Source: JACVRW01 sp963734025 | GTDB lineage: Bacteria > Actinomycetota > Thermoleophilia > Solirubrobacterales > Thermoleophilaceae | NCBI GenBank assembly: GCA_963734025.1 | Contig: CAVTFR010000009.1 | Location: 62,001-126,000, forward strand | Direction: 5' to 3' | DNA: 64,000 bases | In this document: piece after piece, positions 1 through 7,779 of the stretch | How positions within the stretch are numbered: position 1 is the stretch's first letter | Layout of the letters: each line of letters begins with the position of its first letter | Notes under the pieces: generated by a model | Seen by the model: only the letters and a program-made list of their open reading frames with translations | What the model was told of the DNA's origin: nothing | Database searches by the model: none | Translations under genes and position numbers: made by a program

Positions 1-169
1 GCCTCGCAAAGACGTCCTGCACTATCTCCTCGGCGAGCTCGCGGTCGCCGAGCGCGTTGCAGGCAAAGCCGAACAGCTCACCCGCGTAGCGGCGGTACAG
101 CTCGCGCAGCTCCTCGCCGCTCTGATCGTGTGGAATGCGCTCCACGAGGCGGGCGTCGCTGGCGGCCAT
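1..169 (-). CDS. ECF-type RNA polymerase sigma factor, N-terminal part only
   Basis: The gene runs off the left edge; 56 codons from an ATG at 169 are visible. The translation contains the region 2.1/2.2 pattern of sigma-70 family ECF factors: LRELYRRYAGELFGFACNAL, then a GD-x-ELAEEIVQDVFAR block that normally contacts the core enzyme's beta-prime subunit. Region 2.4, region 4 and any adjacent anti-sigma gene lie outside the window, so the stimulus cannot be guessed. It is divergent from the membrane protein that starts at about 250. The family call is good; the subgroup is unknown. Confidence 0.8.
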   Translation of the reverse strand, partial: MAASDARLVERIPHDQSGEELRELYRRYAGELFGFACNALGDRELAEEIVQDVFAR

Positions 170-249
170 CCGCCCCGTTATACGCGCCCTTGGGGCCGGC
201 GGTTCGCGAGGGCGGCGCATCTGGCGCGTGCCCCCTTACCTTTCTCCGG

Positions 250-1308
250 GTGCAGACGGCCGGCCTGGGCGATTCGTTTCAGTCCTTCTTCGACGCGGTC
301 GAGGACTTCTTCTCGAACCTCGCGTCGGTCCGGCCCGTGCCGTTTCTGCTCGCGCTGGTGCTGTTCACGATCTACCTGACGCTGCGCGCCCGGGCGAGCT
401 TCAACATCCTGCGCGCCGCGTATCCCACCGAGCGTTTCCACTTCCGCGAGATCTGGGGCGCGTACTTCGCCGGCTACGGCTTCAACGCCGTGATCCCGGC
501 GCGCGGCGGCGACGTCGTCCGCCTCTTCCTCACGAAGACGTCGATACCGAACTCGAGCTACCCGGCGGTCGCGGCGAGCTTCGTCGTCGAGCTCGGCTTC
601 GACCTCGCGATGGGCTCGCTGATCCTGATCTTCGCCTTCACCCAGGGGGTGTTCCCGAAGCCGCCGGACTTCGCGAAGCTGAACGCCTTCGACCTCTCCT
701 TCTTCGCACAGAACCCGGAGCTGACGCTCTTCGTCGTCACGCTGCTCGGGGTGGGCGGGATGGTGGCGTTCGCGCTCCTGAGCGCGCGGGCGATCGCCTT
801 CTGGGAGCGCATCCGCCAGGGCCTCACGATCCTGCAGGACCGCGAGCGCTACCTCCGTGAGGTCTTCGCCGTCCAGTTCGCCGGCTGGTGCTTTCGCTTC
901 GCGGCCTTCTGGATGCTCTTGGAGGCCTTCAACGTGGGCGGCTCGGTCAAGAACGTGCTGCTCGTCCTCGGAGTGAACGCGGTGTCCGCCGCCGTGCCGT
1001 TCACCCCCCAGGGGGCGGGCGTGCAGCAGGCGCTGCTGACGCAGGTGTTCGCCGGCACGGCTACCGGTGCAACGGTGGCCGCCTACTCCGTGGGACAGCA
1101 GATCGCGATCGGCGCGCTCACCTTCGGCATCGGCTTCACGGCCCTCGTCTTCATCTTCCGCGTGCGCAGCTTCAAGGAGGTGATCGCCCGCGGTAAGGAG
1201 GACCGGGCCAGCGAGAAGGGCGGAGCCGCCGGCGAAGAGCCGGGGGTGGACGAAGAGCCTGCCGGCGCTAGGTCCCGAAGCCCTCGCGCGCCTCGCGCAC
1301 GAGAATGA
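250..1308 (+). CDS. Lysylphosphatidylglycerol synthase TM / flippase-like (UPF0104) membrane protein
   Basis: About 352 residues with several hydrophobic segments and the family hallmark region FNAVIPARGGDVVRLFL near residue 80, followed by PFTPQGAGVQQALL near the C-terminal third. These match the transmembrane domain shared by MprF-like and AglD/UPF0104 flippase-like proteins. No catalytic LPG-synthase cytoplasmic domain is present, so lipid or lipid-linked sugar translocation is more likely than aminoacyl transfer. I chose the GTG at 250 because the longer reading from 130 would run across the start of the divergent sigma factor and has a non-hydrophobic, low-quality N-terminus. The charged C-terminal tail is rich in E, A and R. 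It overlaps the converging small gene by about 40 nt. Confidence 0.75.
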   Translation: MQTAGLGDSFQSFFDAVEDFFSNLASVRPVPFLLALVLFTIYLTLRARASFNILRAAYPTERFHFREIWGAYFAGYGFNAVIPARGGDVVRLFLTKTSIPNSSYPAVAASFVVELGFDLAMGSLILIFAFTQGVFPKPPDFAKLNAFDLSFFAQNPELTLFVVTLLGVGGMVAFALLSARAIAFWERIRQGLTILQDRERYLREVFAVQFAGWCFRFAAFWMLLEAFNVGGSVKNVLLVLGVNAVSAAVPFTPQGAGVQQALLTQVFAGTATGATVAAYSVGQQIAIGALTFGIGFTALVFIFRVRSFKEVIARGKEDRASEKGGAAGEEPGVDEEPAGARSRSPRAPRARE

Positions 1309-1546
1309 CGGCCTCGGGGAACATCAGGCGCATCGCCTGGAGCAGGTCCTGGGACTGCTGCTCCGCGTTGCCCTGAAGGTTCATCCGGGCGAGGCCCGCG
1401 ACCGTCATGTCGACCGCCAGCTTGATGGCGTTGTCGGCCCACGCGACCTTCTGGGCGCCCTGCATCTGCGACGCGAACTCCTCCATGCGACGGCGGAGCT
1501 CGTCGGGGTCACCGAACAGGCCGCCGAAGGGATCTTCAGAAGACAT
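1268..1546 (-). CDS. Small hypothetical protein (92 aa)
   Basis: The protein starts MSSEDPFGGLFGDPDELRRRMEEF and is mostly amphipathic helix, without a signal peptide or membrane segment. An N-terminal Gly-Phe stretch is followed by a Gln/Met-rich helical region. I do not recognise the family. It starts 20 nt downstream of the stop codon of the oxidoreductase at 1567-2658 on the same strand, so the two could be co-transcribed. Its 3' end overlaps the converging flippase-like gene by 41 nt. The ribosome binding site (TTGGGGC before ATG) is weak. Confidence 0.6.
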   Translation of the reverse strand: MSSEDPFGGLFGDPDELRRRMEEFASQMQGAQKVAWADNAIKLAVDMTVAGLARMNLQGNAEQQSQDLLQAMRLMFPEAVILVREAREGFGT

Positions 1547-1566
1547 GCCCCAAGGTTAGGGAACGT

Positions 1567-2658
1567 TCAGCGTTCCCACGAGACGCCGTGATCGCCCAGG
1601 AAGTTGAGGAACGCGACCGGGTCGAAGGCCGCCGCCGGCCCGAGCGCTCCGGCGCGGTCGTATCCCTCCGCGCTCAGCAGCGTGGCGGCGTGAACGAGGA
1701 TCACCGCCGTGAGCCCGTAGACGTCCGTTCCGCGCGCAACGGCTCGGCTCTTGCGGCCGTCCCGGGAGCGCGCCTCGGCCACGACGGTCCAGGCGGCGGC
1801 CCGTCGCTCGTCTTCGGGCGGGCCCTCGGGCAGCACGCCGACGGCCTGCTGGAGCAGGCCGCGCAGCGGGGTGCGCAATGCCAGCTGTAGGCCCGGCTGC
1901 AGGTAGGGCAGGAGCGCGGCCCCGATGGCGATCGGCACAACGGTCCGCGCGCTGAGCAGCGATACGACGCGGCGTGTCTCGGTATGGCGCGGAACCGTGA
2001 GCACCTCGCCCGAGGGGTAGCGCGACATGGCCTGGCGGCCGAGTGGCGGCGGGAAGTCGAAGCTCGCCCTGAAGACGCCGGCGGGGGCCGCCCGCCAGTC
2101 GCCGCCGTCGTATACGACGTCGCCGCCCTTCATGCCTTCGAGAGCGGAGCGAAGCGTGCCGCGGGTCATCCCGAAGCCCTCCACGTCGTATGCGAGCACC
2201 AGCTCCTCCAGCGGCTCGTGGCCCTGGGCGGCTATGCGGGCGATGCAGTCGCCCGGCAGGAAGTCGAACCCGGCCGCGGGCACGAGCGCCACGCCCGCAT
2301 CTTCGGCGGCCGGGCCGTGCCGGTCGAAGACCATGCGGATGAAGGTCTGCTCGGCGGCCGAGTCGACGTAGTGGATGCGGCTGTCGACAGCGGCTCGCAC
2401 GAGCGCCTCGCCCGAGAGCGTGAACGGGCCTGCGCAGTTGATCACCGCGCTCGCGCCCTCGAGCAGCTCGCGCAGCCCGCGCTCGTCGTCAAGGGAGACC
2501 GCCCGCACCGGCGTTCCGTGCTCCGCGCCGAGCGGGTCGAGCTTGTCCCGGTTGCGCCCGCTGAGGACGTGCTCCACGGCGCGGCGGCGGAGCTCGGCGG
2601 CCACGAGCCGGCCCGTATAGCCGCTCGCTCCGTACAGCACGACGGTCACCGCGTGCAC
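1567..2658 (-). CDS. Saccharopine dehydrogenase-like / trans-acting enoyl reductase-like oxidoreductase
   Basis: The N-terminus VTVVLYGASGYTGRLVAAEL is a Rossmann NAD(P)-binding loop (GASGYTG) typical of the saccharopine dehydrogenase NADP-binding fold. This is followed by VLSGRNRDKL, the NINCAGPF-type segment (here AVINCAGPFTLSGEALV) and YVDSAAE, as in the family that includes mycobacterial trans-acting enoyl reductases. The real substrate is unknown. The start is taken as GTG 2658; GTG 2649, at VTVVLYG, is an alternative. An upstream ATG-like reading to 2697 would overlap the divergent CBS gene. The length of about 363 aa is normal for this family. Confidence 0.75.
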   Translation of the reverse strand: MHAVTVVLYGASGYTGRLVAAELRRRAVEHVLSGRNRDKLDPLGAEHGTPVRAVSLDDERGLRELLEGASAVINCAGPFTLSGEALVRAAVDSRIHYVDSAAEQTFIRMVFDRHGPAAEDAGVALVPAAGFDFLPGDCIARIAAQGHEPLEELVLAYDVEGFGMTRGTLRSALEGMKGGDVVYDGGDWRAAPAGVFRASFDFPPPLGRQAMSRYPSGEVLTVPRHTETRRVVSLLSARTVVPIAIGAALLPYLQPGLQLALRTPLRGLLQQAVGVLPEGPPEDERRAAAWTVVAEARSRDGRKSRAVARGTDVYGLTAVILVHAATLLSAEGYDRAGALGPAAAFDPVAFLNFLGDHGVSWER

Positions 2659-2672
2659 GATACAGTCGCCCC

Positions 2673-3119
2673 GTGCACATCTCCGAGGTGATGACACACG
2701 GCGTCGTCACGGCCGAGACGGCGGACAGCCTGCGGCACGTGGGCGAGCTCATGCGCGACCGCAATGTCGGCTCGGTCGTCGTCTGCGACGCCGGCCGTCC
2801 CGTCGGGGTCATCACCGATCGCGACCTCGCGCTGGCGGTCGTGGCCGACCGCGTCGAGGTTGTCGACCACGCGGGGTCCCACGCGTCGCGGCCGCTCGTC
2901 ACGGGCGAGTTGGAGATGGACCTCGAGGAGGCGGTGGCGCTCATGATCCAGCACCACATCCGCCGGCTGCCGGTGACCGACGGCGAGGAGCTGGTCGGCA
3001 TCGTGACCATCGACGACCTTGCGGTGCGCGCCGGCGACCTGCACCAGGCCCAGCAGATCACCGCCGAGGTCGCCAAGGCCGCGTTGCCCGAGTTCTACTT
3101 CCACCAGCGCGGCGGCTGA
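2673..3119 (+). CDS. CBS-domain pair protein
   Basis: A 148-aa stand-alone Bateman module. The first CBS unit spans about residues 1-60 (ISEVMTHGVVTAETADSLRHV ... VGVITDRDLA) and the second about 75-130 (LEEAVALMIQHHIRRLPVTD ... LVGIVTIDDLA). Such proteins bind adenosyl ligands and act as energy or redox sensors, but no effector domain is fused here. It starts with GTG only 14 nt from the divergent oxidoreductase, so the two share a very short promoter region. It is followed 4 nt later by a small gene and then a membrane protein on the same strand. Confidence 0.9.
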   Translation: MHISEVMTHGVVTAETADSLRHVGELMRDRNVGSVVVCDAGRPVGVITDRDLALAVVADRVEVVDHAGSHASRPLVTGELEMDLEEAVALMIQHHIRRLPVTDGEELVGIVTIDDLAVRAGDLHQAQQITAEVAKAALPEFYFHQRGG

Positions 3120-3123
3120 TCGG

Positions 3124-3318
3124 ATGGCGCCCATGACAGCGGACCAGCTGCGCACGCGCCGGCGGGTGGAGGGATTGATCCGCGTGATGTCGCCGATGCT
3201 GGACGTGGTCCTGGCGGTAGGCGAGCGCGTCTCGAAGATCGTCGAGCCGGAGGACAGCGGCTACTACCCTCCGCGCGTGACCCGCCGCTCCGAGCGACCG
3301 CCCAAGCCCACCCCGTGA
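3124..3318 (+). CDS. Small basic hypothetical protein (64 aa)
   Basis: It begins ATG at 3124, 4 nt after the CBS gene (MAPMTADQLRTRRRVEGLIR...), and ends with TGA inside the GTG start of the next gene (GTGA overlap at 3315-3318), which supports it as a real, translationally coupled gene. An amphipathic or hydrophobic helix (VMSPMLDVVLAVGERVSKIV) is flanked by basic stretches, and the C-terminus is RRSERPPKP-like. The family is not recognised. It could be a membrane-peripheral partner of the downstream membrane protein. Confidence 0.6.
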   Translation: MAPMTADQLRTRRRVEGLIRVMSPMLDVVLAVGERVSKIVEPEDSGYYPPRVTRRSERPPKPTP

Positions 3319-4175
3319 ACAAGCAGGAAGCGCTTCAGTGGGAGGCCACCTGGGCCCGCCCGGCCGCGCTCGCGGCGTTCTTCGCGGCGGTGCTACTGAT
3401 CGCGCAGATCGTCCTGCTGCAGACGGTCATCGACGACCGCCCCGGGATCGAGGCGATCCCCGACTTCCTGCTCTCGGTGGACGAGAACCCGGCGATGCTG
3501 CTCGGGTCGCGCATCGCCCAGGCCGTGGCCGCGTTGCTTGTCGCGGGCGTGTTCTACTACCTGTTCCGGGCGCTCCGGACGCGCGAGGCGGGCCTACCGT
3601 CCTGGTTCGTCTACTTGATCTTCGGCGGTCCGGCGCTCTACGCCGTTGGGCTCATCCTCGGCGCGCTGGGCCAGCTCGACGTGGCGTCCGACTTCGCGGG
3701 CGGCGAGCCGATTCGCGGCGACGCGGGCGACGAGCGCGCCGACCAGCTGCTCGAAGACAACGCGAGTGCCGTCGTGTTCGGGCTCAACTTCGCCGGCCAG
3801 GTCGCGACCGCCTTCCTGTTCGTGATGCTGCCGCTGCGGGCGCGCCGGGTCGGGCTGCTGAGCCCGTTCATGGGCATCCTGGGCGTCGTCACCGGCGCGC
3901 TGCTCGTGCTCCAGATCGTGCCCGTGGTTCCGGTCATCATCGAGGCCTTCTGGCTGGGCGCGCTCGGATCCATCTTCCTCAACAACTGGCCGGGTGGGCG
4001 CGGGCCCGCCTGGGAGACCGGCGAGGCGGAGCCGTGGCCGTCGCAGGCCCGGCGCGGCGCCGACCCGGCGGACGGCAACGGCCAGGGGGGATCGCTCCTC
4101 GACCCCTCGGATCGCCCGGACCCCGAGCCGGTGCCGGAGCGGCCCAGCTCGCGGAAGCGGCGCCGGAACCGCTAA
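3315..4175 (+). CDS. Hypothetical multi-pass membrane protein with disordered C-terminus
   Basis: 286 residues from a GTG start that overlaps the previous stop codon. About six hydrophobic segments are visible: around residues 18-40, 60-85, 97-118, 155-178, 188-210 and 212-225. The last 60 residues are hydrophilic, proline-rich and end in a basic RKRRRNR. It may belong to the loosely defined DUF4386-like membrane proteins, but I cannot confirm this. It is the last gene of a CBS / 64-aa / membrane-protein unit. It converges on the QueA-like gene, with 4 nt between the stops. Confidence 0.75.
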   Translation: MNKQEALQWEATWARPAALAAFFAAVLLIAQIVLLQTVIDDRPGIEAIPDFLLSVDENPAMLLGSRIAQAVAALLVAGVFYYLFRALRTREAGLPSWFVYLIFGGPALYAVGLILGALGQLDVASDFAGGEPIRGDAGDERADQLLEDNASAVVFGLNFAGQVATAFLFVMLPLRARRVGLLSPFMGILGVVTGALLVLQIVPVVPVIIEAFWLGALGSIFLNNWPGGRGPAWETGEAEPWPSQARRGADPADGNGQGGSLLDPSDRPDPEPVPERPSSRKRRRNR

Positions 4176-4179
4176 GGCG

Positions 4180-5214
4180 TCAGCCGGGCAGGACGAGCAG
4201 CACGTCGCCGAATTCGTGGCGCAGGTAGCCGTGCTCGCGGGCGCTCGCGTAGGCCCGCTCGAGCAGTCCCGGGCCGGCCACCCTCTCGAGCAGCTGCAGA
4301 TGCGAGGAGTCGCGGTCGTGGAAGCCGCTCAGCACGCCTTCAACGGTGCGCACGGGGCGTTCTGGGCCGATCACCAGATCCGTCCAGCCGGACGTGGCGC
4401 GCAGATGCCCGTCCGGCTCGGCCGCCGACTCCAGCGCGCGCACCGATGTGGTGCCGACGGCGATCACGCGGCCGCCCAGCGAGCGCGCGAGGTTGATGCG
4501 CGCGGCGCTCGCCTCCGAGACTTCGAAGCGCTCGGGGTACGGCGGCTCGCCCCGCTCGAGCGACGAGACCCCCGTGTGCAGCAGGACCGGCACCACGTCG
4601 ACGCCGCGCGCCACCAGGCGCGTGATCGCCTCCGCCGTGAAGGGCCGGCCTGCGCTTGGCATCTCCGCGCTGCCGGGCTCGTCGGCGTAGACGTTCTGGT
4701 AGGCCTCGAGCGGCCAGTCCCCGGCCGCGTGGCCGTAGCGGATCGGGCGCCCGTGGGCCTCCAGGTACTCGATCAGGTCGCGACCGCCGAGCAGCAGGTC
4801 GGCGACCCAGAGCCGCGAGCCGAGATGCGCCGCGAGCAACTCCGCCTCCGCGCCCGCGGGAAGCTGCAGGCGCTGGCCGGCGTGGCCGCCGCGCCGGCGC
4901 CCGTCGCTCGTGCGCAGCTCGACGATCCAGCGTCCCGGCTCCTCGCCGGGCGCGGGCGTCGAGAGATGAAGGAGCATGCGTGCGCCGCCGGCCGCGCGAG
5001 CCGGCAGCGCCGCGGGCAGCGTGCGGGAGGTGTTGACGACGAGGACGTCGGGCGGGCGGAGCAGCTCGGGGAGCTCGTCGAAGTGGCCGTGATGAAGCAG
5101 GCCGTCCCGGGGGTCCGCGACGAGCATGAGCACGCGGTCGCGGGCGAGGCCGCGCAGCTCCGGCGGCCGCTCGGCCTCGCGCAGCTCGGGCGCGGGAACG
5201 GGCGCGACGATCAC
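4180..5214 (-). CDS. QueA-like S-adenosylmethionine:tRNA ribosyltransferase-isomerase family protein
   Basis: 344 residues from GTG 5214. Family landmarks: DVLVVNTSRTLPAAL (compare NNTRVIPARL), EAYQNVYADEPGSAEMPSAG-type core, VPVLLHTGVSSLE, FEVSEASAARINLARSLGGR, VIAVGTTSVRALESA and EGVLSGFHDRDSSHLQLLE. QueA transfers the ribosyl group of SAM to preQ1 in tRNA, but no other queuosine gene is present and several QueA consensus positions differ. It may therefore be a paralogue of unknown substrate, as in actinobacteria where it sits next to an SDR. As the sequence is written, the reading frame continues without a stop into the upstream SDR. The GTGA overlap with the SDR's expected stop argues for two genes. 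Confidence 0.8.
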   Translation of the reverse strand: MIVAPVPAPELREAERPPELRGLARDRVLMLVADPRDGLLHHGHFDELPELLRPPDVLVVNTSRTLPAALPARAAGGARMLLHLSTPAPGEEPGRWIVELRTSDGRRRGGHAGQRLQLPAGAEAELLAAHLGSRLWVADLLLGGRDLIEYLEAHGRPIRYGHAAGDWPLEAYQNVYADEPGSAEMPSAGRPFTAEAITRLVARGVDVVPVLLHTGVSSLERGEPPYPERFEVSEASAARINLARSLGGRVIAVGTTSVRALESAAEPDGHLRATSGWTDLVIGPERPVRTVEGVLSGFHDRDSSHLQLLERVAGPGLLERAYASAREHGYLRHEFGDVLLVLPG

Positions 5215-5898
5215 GCGGCCAGCTCCACGAGCTCGGCCGCACGGTAACGCCCGCTCGGCAGCTCGCCGCTCGATCAGCGCGAGCAGGCCCGGCACGCTCA
5301 GCTCCGGCGGCGGGCGGTCCGAGATGTCCTCACCCGGGAAGGCGTCCTGGTGCATGCGCGTGCGCATGTCACCCGGGTCGACCGCGTAGACGCGCAGCTC
5401 GGGCTGCTCGGCGGCGAGCACACTCGTGAGCTGCTCGAGCGCGGCCTTCGACGAGCCGTAGCCGCCCCAGCCCTCGTACGCCTCGACGGCGGCGTCGGAG
5501 GTGACGTTGATGATCGCCGCATGCTCGGCGAGCAGCGGCCGCGCCAGCTGGAACAGCCGCAGCGGAGCGAGCACGTTCACGCGGTAGAGCGCCTCGAGCT
5601 CGGCGAGCGGATAGCGCTCGAGTGGCGGCAGCGGGCTGGGTCCGAGGCCGCCCGCGTTGTTGACGACGAGCTCGATCTGCGGCCCGGCGGCCGCTACAAG
5701 CGCGCGGCGATGTGCCTCGGCCCCGATGTCGCCCGCCAGCGCGACAACGTCGGTGAGCGCCGCGAGCCGCTCACGGGCCGCCTCGAGCTCGCCCTCGCCG
5801 CGGGCGTCGACGACGAGCCGCCAGTCGCGCCGCGCCAGCTCGGTCGCCAGCGCCAGCCCAAGCCCGCGGGACGCGCCTGTGACGATTGCAGTGGACAT
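5211..5898 (-). CDS. Short-chain dehydrogenase/reductase (apparent 3' frame break)
   Basis: Classical SDR: N-terminal TGASRGLGLAL (TGxxxGxG cofactor loop), NNAGG near residue 81, the catalytic region INVTSD...YGSSK (Ser, Tyr and Lys of the YxxxK motif), then VDPGDMRTRMH. The frame as written runs straight into the QueA-like gene. Near 5261-5270 the other frame resumes as ELPSGRYRAAELVELAA followed by TGA at 5211, the C-terminus expected of this SDR group. The 688-nt span is one base longer than a multiple of three, consistent with one inserted base. With correction the protein would be about 228 aa. It forms an operon with the QueA-like gene. Confidence 0.8.
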
Positions 5899-5970
5899 GG
5901 CGCCGAATCTAGGCGCCGAGCGGTCTCGGCCACCATCGGACGTTGGGCCTAGGACCTGGGGCGGCGCGAG

Positions 5971-6618
5971 CTAGGACTCGACCCAACCGCGGCGCACGGC
6001 GAGCACGGCGGCCTGGGTGCGGTCGCTCACGCCGAGCTTCGCGAGGATGCTGCTCACGTGGGCCTTGACCGTCTTCTCGGCGATGCCCAGCTCGCGAGCG
6101 ATCAGCTTGTTCGGCAGCCCGCGCGCAACAAGGCCCAGCACCTCGCGCTCGCGCGGCGTCAGCCCGCCGTCGAGCTCGGCTACGGCCGGCTCGCTCTCGC
6201 TCAGCTCGCGCATCACCCGCGCCGTGACGGCGGGGTGGAGGAGCGCGTCGCCCGCGCTGACGGTGCGGATCGCACGGACGAGCTCCTCCGGCTCGACGTC
6301 CTTGAGCAGATAGCCGGCGGCGCCGGCTCTCACCGCGGGCAGCACCTTGTCGTCGTCCAGGAAGCTCGTGAGGGCGATCACGCGTGTCGCTGGGCGCTCC
6401 TCGAGGATGCGCCGCGTTGCCTCGATGCCGTCGACGCCCGGCATGACCAGGTCCATGAGCACGACGTCGGGCCGGCCGTCGAGCGCCGCGGCGACGGCCT
6501 CCTCGCCGTCGCACGCATCGGCGACTACCTCGATGTCGTCCTGCAGCTCGAGGAAGGTGCGCAGGCCCTGGCGGACGACCGCGTGGTCATCCGCGATCAG
6601 CACGCGAATCGCCGCCAA
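5971..6618 (-). CDS. NarL/FixJ-type response regulator
   Basis: The receiver domain spans about residues 3-120, with the acidic pair at 10-11, phospho-acceptor Asp56 (VVLMDLVMPG), Thr in ALTSF and Lys in GYLLKD. The C-terminal LuxR-type HTH is GLTPREREVLGLVARGLPNK ... EKTVKAHVSSILAKLGVSDRTQA. I chose the TTG at 6618 because GGAGG lies 6 nt upstream and the residue following it begins the receiver fold; longer readings add a non-homologous head. The gene overlaps the 3' end of the histidine kinase by 32 nt, so the pair is co-transcribed. It should bind DNA after phosphorylation by the neighbouring kinase. Confidence 0.92.
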   Translation of the reverse strand: MAAIRVLIADDHAVVRQGLRTFLELQDDIEVVADACDGEEAVAAALDGRPDVVLMDLVMPGVDGIEATRRILEERPATRVIALTSFLDDDKVLPAVRAGAAGYLLKDVEPEELVRAIRTVSAGDALLHPAVTARVMRELSESEPAVAELDGGLTPREREVLGLVARGLPNKLIARELGIAEKTVKAHVSSILAKLGVSDRTQAAVLAVRRGWVES

Positions 6619-7744
6619 GGGGGACCTCCAGCCCGATCGTGGCTCCCGCGCCAGGTCGCGACTCGACGCTGAGCCTGCCGCCGAGCGCACCGGCGCGCTC
6701 CTCCATCGACGTGAGCCCGAGCCGCCGCGAGCGCAGCGCGGCGGACTCCGGCTCGAAGCCCACGCCGTCGTCCTCCACCGTCAGCAGCAGCAGCCCGTTC
6801 GGCTCCGTGAGCCGCACCGCGATGTGAGCGGCGCCGGAGTGACGCAGCGCGTTGCCGAGCGCCTCCTGGGCGATTCGGAACACCTCCGCCGCCGGCCCGG
6901 GCGCGAGGCCGCCTCCACCGGAGAGCTCGAGCTCGATCTCGCGCCGGTGGATGCGCCGCAGCACATCGACGTGCTTGCGCAGCGCCGGGCCGAGTCCGTC
7001 CGTCTCCACGGCGGCCGGGCGCAGCTGGAAGACGAGCGAGCGCAGCTCCTCGACCGCCTCCCGGGCGAGCTCGCCGAGCCGGTCGACCTGCTCGCGAGCC
7101 GCACCCGGATCGCGCTCCAGCAGAGCGCTCGCCGAGCGTGCCGCCAGCCCGAGGCCGAACAGCTTCTGGACTACCGAGTCGTGCAGATCGCGGGCCAGCC
7201 GGTTGCGCTCCTCGATGGCGCTCAGCTCGGAGGTGCGTTCGTACAGCCGCGCGCTCTCGATCGCGAGCGCGGCGTGCGCCGCGAGCATCTCGATCAGGTG
7301 CTGGTCCTCGTCCGTGAACTCGTCCGCGCCCTCGCGGTCGGTGAGGTAGAAGGCGGCGATGATGCCGGCGCGCGAGACGATCGGAACGCCGAGAAACGAG
7401 CCCATGCGCGGGTGCATGCGCGGCCACCAGCCCCGGAAGCGCGGGTCGCCCGTGATGTCCGGCGTGCGCTGCGAGCTCTCCGACTCGAGCATCGCCCCGA
7501 GCAGCCCGTGCGTGCGCGGCAGGGGACCCATCGCGGCGACCTCCTCCTCCGTCATCCCGGCGGTGATGAACTGCGCGAAGCCGCCCTCCCCGTCCGGGAT
7601 ACCGAGCGCCGCGTAGCGCGCCCGCGCGAGACCGCGCGCCACATCGACGATCCGCTCGAGCACCCGCTCAACGGAGCGCTCGGCCGCGATGGCCAGCACG
7701 GCCTCGTTCATGGCCTCGAGCGCGTCGGCCGATCTGTCGGGCAT
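6587..7744 (-). CDS. GAF-domain sensor histidine kinase (HisKA_3 / NarL-type partner)
   Basis: 385 residues with no membrane segment. The N-terminal GAF domain (about 10-165) resembles DevS/LiaS-like cytoplasmic sensors. HisKA_3 follows (EERNRLARDLHDSVVQKLFGL, phospho-acceptor His188), then an HATPase domain with the N box (EALGNALRHS), G1 (DDGVGF) and G2-type GLTSMEERA. The ligand is unknown; GAF domains of this kind may bind haem, nucleotides or gases. It is the first gene of the two-component unit and follows TrpB2 by 35 nt on the same strand. Confidence 0.92.
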   Translation of the reverse strand: MPDRSADALEAMNEAVLAIAAERSVERVLERIVDVARGLARARYAALGIPDGEGGFAQFITAGMTEEEVAAMGPLPRTHGLLGAMLESESSQRTPDITGDPRFRGWWPRMHPRMGSFLGVPIVSRAGIIAAFYLTDREGADEFTDEDQHLIEMLAAHAALAIESARLYERTSELSAIEERNRLARDLHDSVVQKLFGLGLAARSASALLERDPGAAREQVDRLGELAREAVEELRSLVFQLRPAAVETDGLGPALRKHVDVLRRIHRREIELELSGGGGLAPGPAAEVFRIAQEALGNALRHSGAAHIAVRLTEPNGLLLLTVEDDGVGFEPESAALRSRRLGLTSMEERAGALGGRLSVESRPGAGATIGLEVPLGGDSRADRG

Positions 7745-7779
7745 CTCCCGGTTGACGATACCCGGGCGCTCCTGGAGGC

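Noticed and set aside
4180..5898. A novel SDR-QueA fusion enzyme
   Set aside because: The expected SDR ending and stop codon are present in the neighbouring frame and overlap the QueA start; one inserted base explains the joined frame.
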